Source of the DNA: Nitrospira sp.
GTDB taxonomy: Bacteria; Nitrospirota; Nitrospiria; Nitrospirales; Nitrospiraceae
DNA: 64,000 nucleotides
Direction: 5' to 3'
NCBI GenBank assembly: GCA_029865225.1
Contig: JAOUHJ010000001.1
Location: forward strand, 114,442 to 178,441
Under the pieces are notes generated by a model. It was not told the origin of the DNA. It saw only the letters and a program-made list of their open reading frames with translations, and made no database searches. Shown here piece after piece: positions 50,460 to 60,206 of the stretch. The stretch's first letter is position 1. Every line of letters starts with the position of its first letter. A program made the position numbers and the translations under genes.

Positions 50460-51545
50460 CTACCTTGCTCCCCCCAAGACCTTCTTGAATGCCCGGAGGA
50501 AGGCGTCGTTTTCGTCAGTTAGACCGATCGTGACACGAATCATAGTTCCTTCGATATGCCGCACAATAATCCCTTCCCGAAGCAGAGCGTCAAATACCGA
50601 TCGGCCGTCCCGTTTCGCATCAAAATAGAGAAAATTGGTCTCACTCGGAATCGGAGTTATTCCCAATGCGCGCAGCCCCTGCTCCAGCTGCTCCATGCCC
50701 GCCGCGTTGACCATGCGGCTCTTCGCAACATGCTCATCATCCCCCAAGGCGGCAAGCGCGGCTTTCTGGGCCAAACTATTCGCGTTAAACGGTGGCCGAA
50801 CCCGATTCAAGAATCCGACAATCTCCGCGGTACTCACCCCATACCCGATGCGCAATCCCGCGAGCCCGTAGATCTTGGAAAACGTCCGTAACACAATCGC
50901 GTTCCGCCCCTGTTTCACATACGCCATCGCATCGGGAAATCCCGGGTTGCGGGCATACTCAAAGTAGGCTTCATCGAATACAACAATGACATCCTCCGGC
51001 ACTCGAGCCATAAACCGATCCACAGCCTCAGTCGATACCATCGTCCCAGTGGGATTGTTGGGGTTGCAGAGGAACAACAACTTCGTTCGAGGTGTGATGG
51101 CTCGCGCCATCGACGCAAGGTCGTGTGTCCAATCAACAAGAGGCACGACCACCGGCTTACCGTGTACGGCAGTGACTTCCATCTTGTAGATCACAAAAGT
51201 GTGATCAGCCATGATGGCTTCATCACCGGGAATCAAGAATGTTCTGGCTAGAAGGCCAAGAATCTCATCGGACCCATTTCCTAAAACGATTTGGTCGCCA
51301 GCCACTTTCCAACGATCAGCAATCGCCTGACGCAGTTGTGTTCCCCCTCCGTCGGGATATCGATGCAGCGTAGTCTGAGCACCGCTCAACGCCGCTATCG
51401 CCTTCGGCGAAGGTCCCAAGGGATTCTCATTAGAGGCCAGCTTGATGACGCGAGTAAGACCGAGTTCCCGTTGAAGCTCTTCAACGGGTTTTCCCGGAAC
51501 GTACGGACTGAGCGACTGGATATCTGGGTGGACCTCTAATCCCAT
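50460..51545 (-). CDS. hisC: Histidinol-phosphate / aromatic aminotransferase (361 aa)
   Basis: PLP-dependent class I/II aminotransferase. Motifs: NENPLGPSP (N-terminal), NPNNPTG, YFEY and the PLP Lys within RTFSKIYGLAG. Its place between pheA and aroF suggests it transaminates phenylpyruvate and 4-hydroxyphenylpyruvate as well as, or instead of, histidinol phosphate. Confidence 0.9.
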   Translation of the reverse strand: MGLEVHPDIQSLSPYVPGKPVEELQRELGLTRVIKLASNENPLGPSPKAIAALSGAQTTLHRYPDGGGTQLRQAIADRWKVAGDQIVLGNGSDEILGLLARTFLIPGDEAIMADHTFVIYKMEVTAVHGKPVVVPLVDWTHDLASMARAITPRTKLLFLCNPNNPTGTMVSTEAVDRFMARVPEDVIVVFDEAYFEYARNPGFPDAMAYVKQGRNAIVLRTFSKIYGLAGLRIGYGVSTAEIVGFLNRVRPPFNANSLAQKAALAALGDDEHVAKSRMVNAAGMEQLEQGLRALGITPIPSETNFLYFDAKRDGRSVFDALLREGIIVRHIEGTMIRVTIGLTDENDAFLRAFKKVLGGAR

Positions 51546-51547
51546 AA

Positions 51548-52669
51548 TCAGGTGTGAACGGGGTACGACCCGAGCGTTTTCATGAACAGACAGCGCCCCT
51601 TGACCTCTTCCACCGCCCTGCTGACCCGCTCCTCATTGATATGCCCCTCGACATCCACAAAGAAGATGTATTCCCATGCCTTTCGTTGGGACGGCCGGGA
51701 TTCAATCTTGGTCATGTTAATGCCATGCGAGGCAAAGGGACGAAGTAGGTCATACAGCGCCCCCACTTTATCCTTGACCGATAACATTAATGACGTTTTA
51801 TCCTTGCCGGTCCGTTCCGAAGGCTTGGTCGACAGGATCAGGAATCGCGTGAAATTGTTGTGATTATCTTCAATGCGGGCTTTAATCACTTTGAGCCCAT
51901 AGAGCTGCCCAGCCAATTCCGATGCAATGGCCGCCGAGGCAGGCTCATCGATGCAGAGTTCGGCCGCCCGCGCCGTGCTGGCTACTTCGACCGCCGGCAC
52001 ATGCCGAAGATTTGTCTCAAGCCAGTTCCGGCATTGGGCAAGGGCATGCGGGTGAGAATAGATCTTCTTCACGTCTTCCATCAACCCCGACTTGGACAAA
52101 AGGTGATGAGAGACCTCCTGAAGAATTTCTCCATAAATCAACAGGTTAGAATCAACGAACATGTCGAGCGTATGATTGACGACACCTTCCGTCGTGTTTT
52201 CGATCGGTACAACTCCGAAGTTGGCTCGACCTCGCTCGACCTCGCTGAACACCTCTTTGATGCTGTGGACCGGCACATATTGAACGGATGAACCAAACTT
52301 CTGCATACTCGCCATGTGCGTAAACGTCGCCCGTGGTCCCAAGTACGCCACCTTCTGTGGCGACTCCAGAGAGAGAGAAGCCGACATGATCTCTCGATAC
52401 ACCGACCGAATGGCTTCGCTGGGGAATGGGCCGGTATTGCTGTTGGTGAGTCGATCAACGATTTCAGCCTCTCGCCCCGCGGTATGGAGATTAGCTTCCG
52501 CATCTTTTTCTTTTTTGATCTTGCCGATCTCGATGACACTCTTCGACCGCTCGTTGAGCAAGCGAAGGATCTCATCATCGATCCTGTCGATTTCCTTACG
52601 GTATTCCAGCATGTCTCTTGGCATGGTGATCCTAGACTCGGGCACCGGATCCGGGAGGATGTGTTTCAT
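51548..52669 (-). CDS. pheA: Bifunctional chorismate mutase/prephenate dehydratase (373 aa)
   Basis: Residues about 15-100 form an AroQ chorismate mutase helix bundle (MLEYRKEIDRIDDEILRLLN). Then prephenate dehydratase (VAYLGPRATFTHMA, GVVPIENTTEGVVN), then a C-terminal ACT domain (SHGINMTKIESRPSQ). The ACT domain points to phenylalanine feedback. First gene of the aromatic operon, 2 bases before hisC. An internal start at MPRDMLEYR would shorten it. Confidence 0.93.
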   Translation of the reverse strand: MKHILPDPVPESRITMPRDMLEYRKEIDRIDDEILRLLNERSKSVIEIGKIKKEKDAEANLHTAGREAEIVDRLTNSNTGPFPSEAIRSVYREIMSASLSLESPQKVAYLGPRATFTHMASMQKFGSSVQYVPVHSIKEVFSEVERGRANFGVVPIENTTEGVVNHTLDMFVDSNLLIYGEILQEVSHHLLSKSGLMEDVKKIYSHPHALAQCRNWLETNLRHVPAVEVASTARAAELCIDEPASAAIASELAGQLYGLKVIKARIEDNHNNFTRFLILSTKPSERTGKDKTSLMLSVKDKVGALYDLLRPFASHGINMTKIESRPSQRKAWEYIFFVDVEGHINEERVSRAVEEVKGRCLFMKTLGSYPVHT

Positions 52670-52785
52670 CCTCGCGAGGGAAGGGAGTCCCGCACAGACA
52701 AGTATTGAATTCTACAGGAACGACGGAACCAATGGCAAGGATGAGGTTGGGATAGAGGAAGCCTTCAAACGGTTCGTTTACATGC

Positions 52786-53790
52786 CTACATCAGGAACGG
52801 AGAGGACCGTTTGAAATGGTCGTAGGCTAGTCGAGTGACTTGTCGGCCTCGACCGGTCCGATCGAGGAAGCCGGCTTGGATGAGATAGGGTTCGTAAACG
52901 TCTTCGATCGTACCCCTATCTTCTTGAACCGTCGCTGCCAGCGAATCAACACCAACCGGACCCCCGTTGAACTTCTCCATGATCGTCAGGAGAATCTTGC
53001 GATCCATGTCATCAAACCCGGCTTCATCGATCCCCAGCCAGGCTAACCCTTCCTGCGCGACCTGTTTGGTGATCTGTCCATCCGCCTTGACCTGGGCATA
53101 GTCTCTGATGCGCTTGATCAACCGATTGACGATCCGTGGGGTTCCCCGTGCGCGATGCGCGATCTCTGCCGCCCCGTCGCCATCGATTCCCACACCGAGC
53201 ACACCGGCAGATCTCACTACGATCGCCTCTAATTCAGCCGGCCCATAAAATTCCAGTCGATACACTAACCCAAATCGGTCTCGGAGAGGCGAAGTGAGGG
53301 ACCCAGCCCGCGTTGTCGCTCCCACCAGCGTAAAAGGTGGAAGGTCCAGCTTTACCGTCCTCGCGGCAGGACCTTGTCCGATGACCAAATCCAGTTGAAA
53401 GTCTTCCATCGCAGGATACAACGCTTCTTCAACCGACGCGGGCAATCGATGAATCTCATCGATAAAGAGCACATCATGCGCTTGGAGATTGGTCAGGATT
53501 GCGGCGAGATCACCGGCATGGGCGAGAACCAATCCGGAGGTGGACCGTAAGACAGCCCCCATCTCCCTGGCAATAATGTGTGCGATAGTCGTCTTCCCAA
53601 GGCCGGGGGGGCCGTAAAAGATCGCATGGTCGAGCGCCTCTCCCCGTTGTTTAGCCGCTTCGATACAAATCCGAAGCGACTCCTTCATTTTCTCCTGGCC
53701 CACATACTCGTCGAGCGTTTGAGGCCTGAGTACATTCTCCAAGCCTCGTTCTTCGTCAGTGGCGCGACTGGTCACCAGTCGATCGGTCAT
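52786..53790 (-). CDS. ruvB: Holliday junction branch-migration ATPase RuvB (334 aa)
   Basis: AAA+ motor with Walker [10 protein letters not shown], Walker B LFIDEIHR, sensor ATTRAG and the C-terminal winged-helix domain. Start at MTDRL (53790) matches family length. It lies just downstream of the Cys-rich gene and ruvA; ruvC is not in the window. Confidence 0.95.
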   Translation of the reverse strand: MTDRLVTSRATDEERGLENVLRPQTLDEYVGQEKMKESLRICIEAAKQRGEALDHAIFYGPPGLGKTTIAHIIAREMGAVLRSTSGLVLAHAGDLAAILTNLQAHDVLFIDEIHRLPASVEEALYPAMEDFQLDLVIGQGPAARTVKLDLPPFTLVGATTRAGSLTSPLRDRFGLVYRLEFYGPAELEAIVVRSAGVLGVGIDGDGAAEIAHRARGTPRIVNRLIKRIRDYAQVKADGQITKQVAQEGLAWLGIDEAGFDDMDRKILLTIMEKFNGGPVGVDSLAATVQEDRGTIEDVYEPYLIQAGFLDRTGRGRQVTRLAYDHFKRSSPFLM

Positions 53791-53803
53791 GACCTCATAC
53801 CCA

Positions 53804-54298
53804 TCATTCTTTCGTTTCTTGAATCTGTTGATACTTTGGGGGAGGTGGCAGCGCACCCTGTCCAGGCTTAGCCGTACTGCCGCAATCCGGAGGACAGGTC
53901 TTAAACCCTTGATTGGGATCGGGCAAACTGCTTTCCATCTGACGCGACTGACACTGACTCAGCCGACCGCCATCGTTGCTTCCACAGCGCGCAGGAACCG
54001 AAGAACTACCGATTTCGGCGTACCCGTCGGGACACGAGCCACAGACCGCCAACATATTAGCCCCCAACGGCACACATTGCACCAACGTGGGGTCTTCGTC
54101 TTTACAGATCTCCGGAGATTGTGTCACGCCGGTCGTAGTATACCCGTCCGGACACTTCCCGCACGTCATTCTGATGCTCTTGGGTTGCGAAGCCTCCTCC
54201 GCAAGACTCACTTCTGGAGCCGTGATCACAACCAGCGCTCCGATGGCGGCAACACACATGAAAAGCCTGGCGACATTCCCGATGTTCGATGGCATCAT
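53804..54298 (-). CDS. Secreted Cys-rich protein between ruvA and ruvB (164 aa)
   Basis: Signal peptide ([20 protein letters not shown]). Two repeats of the pattern CxxCPDGY ([24 protein letters not shown]) plus further Cys (CKDED, CVPLG, CPPDC) suggest disulfide-stabilised folding outside the cytoplasm. It is 2 bases from the ruvA stop and 13 before ruvB, an odd insertion between two DNA-repair genes. Not recognised. Confidence 0.7.
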   Translation of the reverse strand: MMPSNIGNVARLFMCVAAIGALVVITAPEVSLAEEASQPKSIRMTCGKCPDGYTTTGVTQSPEICKDEDPTLVQCVPLGANMLAVCGSCPDGYAEIGSSSVPARCGSNDGGRLSQCQSRQMESSLPDPNQGFKTCPPDCGSTAKPGQGALPPPPKYQQIQETKE

Positions 54299-54300
54299 GC

Positions 54301-54906
54301 TTACCCCCTTGAAAGTTCCTTGAGGCCTTCGCGTATGAGCTCTTTCAACGCCAGATGGCCTTCGGTGGCCTTCCTCACACGCTTCAAGGCATCTTTGACG
54401 TCCTGCGCGCGATAGCCTAAGTTTATCAGAGCGGAAAGCGCATCCTCGTACGGGCCATCGGCATTCGATGCTGCAGCGGTGGCCTGGGGGTGAGCACCGT
54501 GAATCTTGTCAACCTTGTCCTTCAATTCCAGCGCGATCCGACCGGCCGACTTCTTGCCGATGCCAGGAACGGTTGCCAGTTTGTCGACATCCTCCGTTCG
54601 AATGGCATGAACCAGATCCATGATCGACAAACTGGACAGGACACTCAGGGCGAGCTTTGGCCCAATGCCCGACACACTTGTGAGCAACAAAAACGACTCT
54701 TTTTCGCTTTGCGAGAGAAAGCCGAACAGCTGGATCGCATCCTCACGGAGATGCGTATGAATATTCAGGGCAGTAGCGTCACCGAGGTTCGGAAGGGCGT
54801 AATACGTGCTGAGAGGAATATGGACTTCATACCCGACCCCCTGCACATCGAGCGTGAGGTGGGTGGGTGCTTTGAATGCCAACCGCCCCGTGAGAAAGGC
54901 GATCAT
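54301..54906 (-). CDS. ruvA: Holliday junction DNA-binding protein RuvA (201 aa)
   Basis: Tetramer that holds the junction and guides RuvB. Domain I OB fold, domain II with two HhH motifs (VSGIGPKLALSVLS; VPGIGKKSAGRIALEL) and the flexible domain III (ALINLGYRAQDVKDAL). Full length. Confidence 0.94.
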   Translation of the reverse strand: MIAFLTGRLAFKAPTHLTLDVQGVGYEVHIPLSTYYALPNLGDATALNIHTHLREDAIQLFGFLSQSEKESFLLLTSVSGIGPKLALSVLSSLSIMDLVHAIRTEDVDKLATVPGIGKKSAGRIALELKDKVDKIHGAHPQATAAASNADGPYEDALSALINLGYRAQDVKDALKRVRKATEGHLALKELIREGLKELSRG

Positions 54907-54955
54907 CTCGTCTCGTTACCTGAGGACAAATCTCATCGTAAGTGTCAATTACGGA

Positions 54956-55714
54956 TCAGCCCGCTGCGGTCGCAGCGACTTTTTCCATGACATCATCTGG
55001 AATGTCGAAATTGGCATGCACTTTTTGCACGTCGTCATGTTCGTCCATGATTTCCATCAACTTCAACATTTGCTCAGCGGATTTTTCTTCTAACCGAATG
55101 GTATTTTGTGGGACATACGTTATTTCAGCAAGCGTCGTCTCGATATTGGCATCTGCCAGGGCCTTCTTCACCGCCTCAAACTCTTGAGGACCGGTGAGCA
55201 CCTCATAACTCTTTTCACCGACCTTCACGTCTTCCGCTCCGGCGTCGAGCGCGATTGAAAGCAGGGCATCTTCCTCGACCTTCCCCTTTTCAATCGTGAC
55301 GAGCCCCTTCTTCTGAAACTGCCACGCGACGGCACCGGCTTCAGCCATGTTGCCGTGGTTCTTGGTGAACAGACTTCGGATCTCCGCAACCGTCCGATTC
55401 CGGTTGTCACTGGTGATTTCGAGTAGCAGAGCTGTCCCTCCTGGGCCATAGCCTTCCAAGGAAAACTCCTCATAGGCCACGCCAGGCAATTCCCCTGTCC
55501 CTCGCTGGATGGCTTTCTTCATCGTATCGCCAGGCATATTGGCTTCCTTAGCCTTGGCGATTGCGAGGCGCAGCCGAGGATTGCCGTCTGGATCACCGCC
55601 TCCACGAGCTGCGATCGTCAGCTCTCTGATGATGCGGGTAAAAATCTTGCCACGCTTGGCATCTTGGGCCCCTTTGTGTCGTTTGATCGTCGCCCAATGA
55701 CTATGTCCACCCAT
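54956..55714 (-). CDS. yebC: YebC/PmpR-family transcriptional or translational regulator (252 aa)
   Basis: Starts MGGHSHWATIKRHKGAQDAKRG, the family signature. Acidic central domain; length is standard. Members are known as transcription regulators and as ribosome helpers at proline stretches. Upstream of ruvA, as in many bacteria. Confidence 0.93.
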   Translation of the reverse strand: MGGHSHWATIKRHKGAQDAKRGKIFTRIIRELTIAARGGGDPDGNPRLRLAIAKAKEANMPGDTMKKAIQRGTGELPGVAYEEFSLEGYGPGGTALLLEITSDNRNRTVAEIRSLFTKNHGNMAEAGAVAWQFQKKGLVTIEKGKVEEDALLSIALDAGAEDVKVGEKSYEVLTGPQEFEAVKKALADANIETTLAEITYVPQNTIRLEEKSAEQMLKLMEIMDEHDDVQKVHANFDIPDDVMEKVAATAAG

Positions 55715-55851
55715 GTGTCCCTCCTCTATCCCAACCTGATTTTCTTGGCTGGTTAGAGATGCGAAATAGAACCGTAATAACCGCGAGAGGTTAGACCTAG
55801 CACAGGCCTCGGAAAGGTGTCAAATGACACCGGTGCACGGGGAACGGACCG

Positions 55852-56607
55852 TTATTCAGAATAGGCGAGAAGCAGAAGACCAAAGAGAATCACGGAGGCC
55901 GCCCAGGCAACCTCCCATCGTTTGACCATACGCGGGGAGGCACCAGGGAACCAGGAGGCCATCCCCTTAGACAAGGCAGCAGCCATGCTGACTGTCCCTA
56001 ACACAGCATGATGAAACTCGATCTTCGCAGTGCCAGGATGATCGCCATGCGAATGGACAAACAACAGCAGCCCGGCAATGAGAGTTGAGAACACCAACGG
56101 AGCCGCCCAGGCCGGGTGGTGAAGCCTGCCCGTCCGGCGAAGGGCCTCGACGACGGCCATGAGCAGCGCAAGTAGCCCGTAGAATTTGTGTTCGACGATC
56201 TCCCGATCCTCTCCGAAAAACGACTCCACAAAACTCAGGGTACCGATCGGCCATGCATCGTGGTCGCTCCAAATGAATAGGTACACCCCCATGGTCCCGA
56301 GGGCAGCAGGCAATACCAGCCGAGTCCATAAGGGAAGCGGGTACTGGAGCGCATTGCCTAACTCGGCGAGCCCCAAGAGGGTGTCGAAGAAACCAGCGAG
56401 ATGATGATTAAACTCCGAATAGGCCTTCCCTTCAGCTGACCCTTCCCACCCTTCACTACCATGTTCACCGTGCGCATTGTGCGTCGTGGTGGTGGGAACC
56501 GAGACGTGATGCTGTTCCGGGGGTGGTTGCGCACCGACGTGGGACGGCCCAATGACCAGCGCTACAGGGAACATTAAGAGAACGAGCAGAAGACTCAACC
56601 GCTTCAT
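55852..56607 (-). CDS. Multi-span membrane protein with His-rich loop (251 aa)
   Basis: Signal/first helix (LSLLLVLLMFPVALVIG), then a His-rich soluble part (EQHHVSVPTTTTHNAHGEHG) and about six hydrophobic helices; His pairs occur within them (HSHGDHPGT, EFHHAVLG). Metal transport or heme handling is possible, but no family is named. Start at MKRLSLL is chosen; longer starts at 56628 or 56652 exist. Confidence 0.6.
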   Translation of the reverse strand: MKRLSLLLVLLMFPVALVIGPSHVGAQPPPEQHHVSVPTTTTHNAHGEHGSEGWEGSAEGKAYSEFNHHLAGFFDTLLGLAELGNALQYPLPLWTRLVLPAALGTMGVYLFIWSDHDAWPIGTLSFVESFFGEDREIVEHKFYGLLALLMAVVEALRRTGRLHHPAWAAPLVFSTLIAGLLLFVHSHGDHPGTAKIEFHHAVLGTVSMAAALSKGMASWFPGASPRMVKRWEVAWAASVILFGLLLLAYSE

Positions 56608-56635
56608 ACCAACGAGCCATGGAAACATGATGCAG

Positions 56636-56672
56636 ACAGAAGAAAGGCCCATCCAGACGGCCGGATGGGCCT
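56636..56672 (-). terminator. Terminator after the PCP_red gene
   Basis: The 10-bp stem AGGCCCATCC/GGATGGGCCT with an 8-base loop is followed on the minus strand by TTCTTCT. It separates the two minus-strand genes. Confidence 0.7.
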
Positions 56673-56701
56673 CGCGTGTTTCCGTTAGTAATATGTAGCG
56701 C

Positions 56702-57424
56702 TTACATAAACTTCATGAACTTGTCTTTCGCTTCATCCATGACTTCCGCCGTGATGGTCGCCACACCGCGTTCCTTGGCCATCCGTTCGACTTCCTTGCG
56801 GGCCATCGGACGGATGAAGTCAGGAATATTTTCAAGCCGTTGCTCCGCCTCCTGCGACCAGGTCATACCCTCGGGCGAATAGTTCTTGGAATCGTCCATT
56901 ACTTGCAACGTGATCGTGGTAAATCCTTGCTTGCGCGCGTACCCCTCCACGCTGCTTTGGACCATCGGTTTCACGAACGCCGGAAGGCGATCAAGCTTTT
57001 CTTTCGCATCGGGAGTCCAGGTGAACTCAGAAGGTCCACCGTTGGCTGGCTTCCCCGAGTTGGTCAAGCCCATCTCGGCGACCATAGCGGAGAATGGACA
57101 GCCACTCGCTTTTTCAGGAGTCTTGGCAGGTGAGGCAGCAGTTGCCGCTACGGCTGGGGCAGCAGGACTTGGCTTCGTCGCAGCGGCGGACTGGCCATTG
57201 CCTGCAAGCGACCGCAACCCTTCCATCGAGGCCGCTGGCTCAGCCTTCGCCCCCAGCTTGAGCCCCAAGGAATTCATCATGTTCGTTTCGCCGGCGTTCG
57301 TCACCATCGAGAATTTTGCATTGCAGGACGGGCAGGCGAAAAAGACGCCGAGGGAACTCTCTTCCGGCTTCTCCACCTTCTCGAGGCTCATGTATGTTTC
57401 GCAGTTCAGACAGACAAATTTCAT
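56702..57424 (-). CDS. Zinc-ribbon plus two PCP_red domains (240 aa)
   Basis: N-terminal zinc ribbon with two CxxC pairs (FVCLNCETY; CPSCNAKF), an Ala/Pro-rich linker, then two PCP_red-like repeats (AKEKLDRLPAFVKPMVQSSV and EAEQRLENIPDFIRPMARKE) each ending with the phrase (G)xxTIT. A second PCP_red protein is at 41771-42769. Function unknown; the terminator at 56636-56672 follows. Confidence 0.8.
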   Translation of the reverse strand: MKFVCLNCETYMSLEKVEKPEESSLGVFFACPSCNAKFSMVTNAGETNMMNSLGLKLGAKAEPAASMEGLRSLAGNGQSAAATKPSPAAPAVAATAASPAKTPEKASGCPFSAMVAEMGLTNSGKPANGGPSEFTWTPDAKEKLDRLPAFVKPMVQSSVEGYARKQGFTTITLQVMDDSKNYSPEGMTWSQEAEQRLENIPDFIRPMARKEVERMAKERGVATITAEVMDEAKDKFMKFM

Positions 57425-57964
57425 AAGGACTCCTGTTGCAGTAGCTCCGCTGGGGTTGGCTGAGAAGGTACGCTATCATACAGATTTTCAAGGAGTCAAA
57501 CCGCTTAACGGGGGTGGGAGCAAGCCAAGCCAGTTCCAACTTGGCGCTATAAGTCCGAAACCTTCACCACCACTGTGGAACCTCTGTTGTGTGCGATAGA
57601 TAGAAACGACTCCACCTCCCACGTGACCTCACGGTAAGGAGCGATCCAGTACTCGCATGCGTTGGGCACAGCCGGAGACCGACAGTTATCTATGACCAGC
57701 CTCTACCAAGGATTGGGGCATCGGCTGACGATCTCCTCCAGCCCTTGATCTTGATGGGTGACGGATGCGGCTTAGTCCGGGGATCCAACACCGCTGAAGC
57801 GGACAATCGAGATGCATTCGGCCTTTCACCCTCGGTAGAGGAAACAAGCCTACACATTCCGACTCACTTGTACCGCGAGGAGGGACAGAGTTCCCTGCCC
57901 TCTTGACCGGAGCCTTCGAGAGGGGCCAGCCTTCCTTTTCCTTTCTCATCCGCCGCACCAACGG
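57425..57964. other. Intergenic stretch, nothing recognised
   Basis: 540 bases between two minus-strand genes. No ribosome-binding site or long frame with protein-like content. Confidence 0.4.
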
Positions 57965-59182
57965 TCATTTGAACTTCAGCTTGGCCGCCAACGCAGCGTG
58001 GTCTGACGGCCACAGCCTGCCGTTACTCGGAGGACGTGTCTTATCGCCCAACTTGTTGCCGAGGAGCTTCATGTTCAGCACATGCGACGGCCGTGTGAGC
58101 GAGAAGATCATGTCGATGCGCTCATAGAACTCGGGCCACGGGTTTGCCAGATCCTCCGGCTGACAACAACTCCGGCCTGAACCAATAGGTGGTCGCAGAG
58201 TCCAGGTGTCCGTAAACCCGTTATCCGTGAAAACCGCATACGGCGTGAGTACCGGCAGTGTCGGCACCCCCGGGAGTGTAGCCGGGAATGGTGGTACCGG
58301 GATCCTATCCCTCGGATCGGAGTTCATATCGCCGACCACGATCAGCGTTTTCGATCCGTCCCACGTTCTTAAGGCAGTACCGACGAGCTCATAGGCTTGC
58401 CCGACTTGTAAGAGGCGCGTCTCGGGCAGGTTAGGGCCCAGCAGCCGCTGTTCCAGATGAGTATTGAACACGCGGTAGGCCCGGTCCTTGACTGTCACAT
58501 CTACCGCAAGAAAACCGCGCTCGAGGGCAACGGGACCAAACGGCGTCCCGAGCTGCGGCGGCGCAGTCTGGTAGTTGCAGCCCTGCTCAGAAGGCTTCGG
58601 ACAGGCGCCGATGCTGACGAAATTTACCCAAGAGACGGGTATACCCTCTCGAACCAGGATCGCATCGCGGTCCGCAATCGTGAACAATGCACGGTAACCG
58701 TTGACCTCGAAGGGGATGCTGTCCACCTTGAGGTTGGTCACCCTACCCGCGACAACGTACCGGCCTCGCAACGCATCTTCAGTGTTCTGCAGGTGATCAG
58801 TGAAGGCCCCTTTGATCGCAGGGTCGTCGCACCCCCTGCTCGGCAGCGGCGGGAAACCCGGAGATGGCGTGCATTCGAACTTGAAGGCCTCCTGCAGCCC
58901 CACCACATCCGGGTTCCGCTTGGCAATCTCCGCAGCGAGCGCGCGGACCCTCTCGACCGGACGTCTTGCGGCGATCTTGCCCAGTGCATCCACGAATGCA
59001 GCGTTGGCCGCGACGGGATCGAACGGCTCCGCAGTCGCCGCTCCCAGCGCCGACGCCAGATCCGCACCGAGATACTGGTTCTGAGTCATGACATCGATGT
59101 CGGCCGCCGCACTGAGCGAAGCAGTGCCGAGCACTACCACACCGAGAATACTCGAAAGAATCGTTTCAAGGAATCGTTTCAT
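57965..59182 (-). CDS. Secreted endonuclease/exonuclease/phosphatase-family protein (405 aa)
   Basis: Signal peptide (MKRFLETILSSILGVVVLG, ending SAAA). EEP-fold residues are visible: MTQNQYLG, DVVGLQEA (metal Glu), FNTHLE (His), VVGDMNSDP (GDxN) and PSDHAALAA (catalytic SDH). The family cuts phosphodiesters in DNA, lipids or phosphoinositides; substrate is unknown. Start at 59182 follows GGGAGG. Confidence 0.82.
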   Translation of the reverse strand: MKRFLETILSSILGVVVLGTASLSAAADIDVMTQNQYLGADLASALGAATAEPFDPVAANAAFVDALGKIAARRPVERVRALAAEIAKRNPDVVGLQEAFKFECTPSPGFPPLPSRGCDDPAIKGAFTDHLQNTEDALRGRYVVAGRVTNLKVDSIPFEVNGYRALFTIADRDAILVREGIPVSWVNFVSIGACPKPSEQGCNYQTAPPQLGTPFGPVALERGFLAVDVTVKDRAYRVFNTHLEQRLLGPNLPETRLLQVGQAYELVGTALRTWDGSKTLIVVGDMNSDPRDRIPVPPFPATLPGVPTLPVLTPYAVFTDNGFTDTWTLRPPIGSGRSCCQPEDLANPWPEFYERIDMIFSLTRPSHVLNMKLLGNKLGDKTRPPSNGRLWPSDHAALAAKLKFK

Positions 59183-59758
59183 AAGGGTCCTCCCTTGTCT
59201 CGACGATCCGCCCAACTTGGTCTCATTTACGTTTCGCACTTGAACTTGGTGGCGTCGAGTTTCGCCTGGGCCAATTGCGAATCTTGTTCCAGAAACCTGT
59301 TGCACTAATGAGACTGTTTGCGTGTTGATGGTTCTCTGTGCGTTGGGAGGCTCGGGCTGCGGGAATTTGACACATACGTAGAGCTAGCTATGGAGTAAGT
59401 GGTTCTGAGGACCTCATCTGGCGCGTCCGCTCGCCTGAGCAGAGCGGCCTTCGACTGCGGCGAGAAGCCTCAATCCTAAGGAAACCTATGGGGCAGAACT
59501 CCCCATGTCGAGGAACACAAGAGTTCCTGGGTTAAATTTCGTAACAGGGGACAACTTGAGACAGACCCTGAGGTGGCTTTAAGAGGCAACGGGCTCTTCG
59601 GCAAGCTCGTGTTTTGGTCGGAACCAAGAGAACGCACTGCGATCTTCTCGCCTTGTCTCGCGTCCCTTCTCGTAATGGAAGAGAAGACTTGCCTGCAGTC
59701 TTTTCTCGAGTGGTGCAGCCAGCCGATCTGGACGTGAACGTGCCCCCACGCGGGCGTC
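59183..59758. other. Intergenic stretch before the HicBA remnant
   Basis: No gene supported. A 65-codon minus-strand frame at 59579-59776 has no ribosome-binding site that I accept. Confidence 0.4.
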
Positions 59759-59962
59759 CTCAAAGATCTTGGCCAAGTAGCCTTGTATCAGTCAGAAGAG
59801 GGCTACGCCGTCTCTGTTCCTGGTCTTCCAGGATGTTGGTCCCAGGGCGTGACCGAGCAAGAAGCCATTCAAAATATCCAGGAAGCCATCCGAGAATACT
59901 TGGCCGCTGTTAACGATGAAATTAAGGGGCAAGACGTCCGAGAGATTGAAGTCGCGGTGTAG
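59759..59962 (+). pseudogene. 5'-truncated HicB-like antitoxin
   Basis: The frame LKDLGQVALYQSEEGYAVSV leads into PGLPGCWSQGVTEQEAIQNI, the HicB RNase-H-like fold. No start codon exists before an in-frame stop upstream, so the beginning is missing or a rare start is used. The HicA remnant starts 2 bases later. Confidence 0.65.
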
Positions 59963-59964
59963 CG

Positions 59965-60176
59965 TTGCCTAAACTCCCCGGGGTTAATCACCTTGATGCA
60001 AAGCGCGCTCTCGAGAAAGCTGGCTTCCACGTTGTCCGTCAGAGCAAGCACATCGTGATGAGCAACGGTTAGCGAATCGTCACGATTCCTCGTCACAATC
60101 CTGTCAATGCGATTACCGTGGGCGGCATCGTTCGTGATGCTGGTCTGACATTGATGAGTTCAGGGCGTTGCTATAG
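59965..60176 (+). pseudogene. Broken HicA-like toxin (stop and frameshift)
   Basis: It reads LPKLPGVNHLDAKRALEKAG, then FHVVRQSKHIVMSNG, where TAG (60070-60072) interrupts; it continues RIVTIPRHNPVNAITVGGIV, and one base is missing near the end where LTIDEFRALL is expected. The family His (KHIVM) is kept, but the two lesions kill the gene. Confidence 0.75.
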
Positions 60177-60206
60177 CACCAATTGCTTTCGGAACGAAAA
60201 GCAACG

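Noticed and set aside
57686..57961. 91-aa minus-strand frame
   Set aside because: Low-complexity Arg/Pro/Gly content and no ribosome-binding site.
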